Below, piece by piece: positions 5,160 through 6,766 of a stretch of DNA of 6,766 bases (the first letter of the stretch is position 1; each line of letters starts with the position of its first letter). Source of the stretch: an uncultured bacterium (GTDB taxonomy: Bacteria > Planctomycetota > DG-23 > SLPQ01); NCBI GenBank assembly GCA_937863625.1, contig CALMGO010000437.1, positions 1 to 6,766 of the forward strand. The letters run 5' to 3'. The notes beneath the pieces were generated by a model. That model did no database searches. It saw nothing but the letters and a program-made list of their open reading frames with translations, and was not told the DNA's origin. A program made the translations under genes and the position numbers.

Positions 5160-6766
5160 ATGGCCGCAAGCCATAGCGAAATCCCATCAACACAGTACGC
5201 CGTACAACTCACGGGGCCGGGCCGGCTCATGCTAAATAAGGCCAAGCCTGTCGGCCCGGTCGGGCCGTATACCATTCTCGCCAGGGTCGAGGCGGTAGGA
5301 CTCTGCTTCAGCGACCTGAAGGTCCTCAAGCAGTTTTCTGACCACCCGCGAAAGAGCGGGATTCTCAGCGGTATCACGAAAGAGGCCCTCGCCGGACTGG
5401 CTGGTTACGTCCCTGGGGATATGCCGACCGTGCCGGGGCACGAGGCGGTATGCAGGATTGTCGCTGTGGGCGCGAAGGCGCGCCATCACAAGGCAGGCGA
5501 AAGAGTCATCGTGCAGGCTGACTACCGCGCGCTCCGTACTGCGGGGTCAAACGCTGCGTTTGGCTACAATTTCGAAGGAGCGCTCCAGGAATACGTCGCG
5601 CTCGACGAGCGGGTTGTCGTGGACGAGGCGACCGGCGAACACTACCTCATAAAGGTCGGTGACCAATCATCCGCATCTGCGCTGTGCCTCGTGGAGCCGT
5701 GGGCGTGTGTTGAGGAGTCCTACGTCAACAAGGAGCGTAGAGCGCCCAAGCCAGGCGGCAGGATGCTTGTCGTTGTGGAGGCCGGGCACAGGATTGAAGG
5801 GCTTGCGGAGGCTTTCGAGAAAAACGGCGCCCCCGCGGCGGTAACCGCCGTTTGCGCGGACGAAGGGCAATCGGCTCCGCTTCACGAAATGTCAGAGACG
5901 CTCACGCGGGTAGAGGGGATTGCCGAACTGCCGCACGAGGCGTTTGACGACATAGTGTACTTCGGCGCTAAAAGGGAGTCCATAGAAGCGCTCAATGACA
6001 TGCTCGCTCACAGCGGCATGATGAATATCGTTACCGGCGGCAGGCACATTGGGGTTGTCTCAGTCGGGGTCGGAAGAGTGCACTATGGCCTGACGAGATG
6101 GATCGGCACCGAGGGAACGAGTGCGGCCGAATCGTACGCAAGGATACCCGCTACCGGGGAGATCCGCCCCTGCGAGAAAATCCTCGTCATCGGCGCCGGC
6201 GGGCCGATGGGGCAGATGCACGTCTTGAGGGCGATTTTCTCGGGTGTGGACGGTATCGAAATAACGGCGTCTGATTTCGACGACGCGCGGTTGGAGGCAC
6301 TCGGGAGAAAGGCCGGCTCGTCCGCTGGCGCCAGGCGCGTGCCGCTGCATCTGGTCAATCCGCAAGTGAGTCACGTCCAAACCGCGCCGACCTACGTGGC
6401 GCTCATGGCGCCGCTGGCGCCGCTTGTCGCGAGCGCTGTCAAAGAATGCGCCCCCGGTTGCCTCATCAACATCTTCGCAGGTATCCAGGCGTCTGTACGC
6501 GAGCCGATAGACCTTGATGCATACATCGCTAAGGGTGTCTATATGTTCGGCTCATCGGGAAGCGTCGTCCGGGACATGAAGCTTGTCCTCGAAAAGGTTG
6601 AAAGCAACCGGCTGGATACGAACGCGTCAGTCGACGCGGTTGCAGGAATGGCGGGGGCGCTTGACGGGCTTTCCGCGGTTGAAAACCGTACGCTTTCGGG
6701 CAAGATCGTCGTGTATCCCGAGTTTCGCGAACTGGGACTCGTGCCGCTATCGCAGCTTGCCGCGCT
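5160..6766 (+). CDS. SorE-like zinc-type medium-chain dehydrogenase with two nucleotide-binding domains (cut by window edge)
   Basis: The frame is open for 535 codons from the ATG at 5160 to the right edge. Residues 10-180 form a GroES-like catalytic domain of the medium-chain dehydrogenases: C49 (GLCFSDLK), H94 and E95 (PGHEA), and E179 (VEPWAC) are the likely catalytic-zinc ligands. The usual four-cysteine structural-zinc loop is missing. FGYNFEGALQEYV (134-146) resembles L-sorbose-1-phosphate reductase (SorE) relatives. Two Rossmann-like segments follow. Residues about 198-318 lack a clear glycine motif but end in VGRVHYGLTRWIGTEG, like the end of an MDR cofactor domain. Residues about 338-520 carry the intact GAGGPMG (345-351) and end in GKIVVYP (514-520). 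Ordinary family members of about 350-420 residues have one such domain, so this protein is unusually long. It is probably an NAD(P)-dependent oxidation or reduction of a sugar or polyol phosphate. Its place after an SrlD-like SDR supports that; the substrate is inferred only. Confidence 0.85.
   Translation, partial: MAASHSEIPSTQYAVQLTGPGRLMLNKAKPVGPVGPYTILARVEAVGLCFSDLKVLKQFSDHPRKSGILSGITKEALAGLAGYVPGDMPTVPGHEAVCRIVAVGAKARHHKAGERVIVQADYRALRTAGSNAAFGYNFEGALQEYVALDERVVVDEATGEHYLIKVGDQSSASALCLVEPWACVEESYVNKERRAPKPGGRMLVVVEAGHRIEGLAEAFEKNGAPAAVTAVCADEGQSAPLHEMSETLTRVEGIAELPHEAFDDIVYFGAKRESIEALNDMLAHSGMMNIVTGGRHIGVVSVGVGRVHYGLTRWIGTEGTSAAESYARIPATGEIRPCEKILVIGAGGPMGQMHVLRAIFSGVDGIEITASDFDDARLEALGRKAGSSAGARRVPLHLVNPQVSHVQTAPTYVALMAPLAPLVASAVKECAPGCLINIFAGIQASVREPIDLDAYIAKGVYMFGSSGSVVRDMKLVLEKVESNRLDTNASVDAVAGMAGALDGLSAVENRTLSGKIVVYPEFRELGLVPLSQLAA

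Noticed and set aside
1..6766. CRISPR arrays, tRNA/rRNA genes, insertion sequences, attachment sites
   Set aside because: No regularly spaced repeats, no cloverleaf or rRNA-like stretch, no transposase or recombinase motif, and no terminal repeats were seen; nearly all of the window is accounted for by five genes.

Overview
The window looks like one end of a bacterial carbohydrate-catabolism locus. It contains a divergently transcribed DeoR-family repressor gene (minus strand, cut by the left edge), a 190-base AT-richer regulatory gap, and then at least four genes in a row on the plus strand, the last cut by the right edge. The coding sequence is GC-rich (about 60% by eye), genes are tightly packed, one start is GTG, and Shine-Dalgarno sites are purine-rich. 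The organism is certainly bacterial. The gene set (fused class II aldolase/short-chain dehydrogenase, SorE-like dehydrogenase, orphan-looking E2) would fit a sugar-fermenting heterotroph, perhaps of the Planctomycetes-Verrucomicrobia-Lentisphaerae type or a candidate phylum. Nothing in the window settles the taxonomy.

Layout: 1-367 (minus) is the N-terminal half of a DeoR-type sugar-phosphate-responsive regulator. 368-557 is the divergent promoter region, with a 13-bp imperfect inverted repeat (463-494) overlapping plausible sigma70-like promoters in both directions. 558-1739 is a complete lipoyl-dependent 2-oxoacid dehydrogenase E2 acyltransferase. 1778-3073 is a divergent PHP-type metallohydrolase with a GTG start. 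3070-5121 is a two-enzyme fusion (class II aldolase plus short-chain dehydrogenase) that overlaps the PHP stop codon by four bases (ATGA). 5160-6766 is a zinc-type medium-chain dehydrogenase resembling L-sorbose-1-phosphate reductase (SorE), with an apparent second nucleotide-binding domain, and is still open at the right edge.

How the genes may work together (inference): the SDR half of the fusion resembles sorbitol-6-phosphate dehydrogenase (SrlD/SorD) and the last gene resembles SorE. The pair recalls the sorbose-phosphate to glucitol-phosphate to fructose-phosphate route, in which a ketose phosphate is reduced and re-oxidised at another carbon. The fused aldolase would split a sugar phosphate, and E2 would feed a 2-oxoacid product into acyl-CoA. 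The PHP protein could be a phosphoesterase acting on a pathway phosphate. No kinase, isomerase, transporter, E1 or E3 gene lies in the window, so the substrate cannot be named. The most notable points are this gene combination, the E2 gene leading the operon without visible partners, the substituted metal-site residues in the PHP protein, and the tandem Rossmann layout of the last protein.
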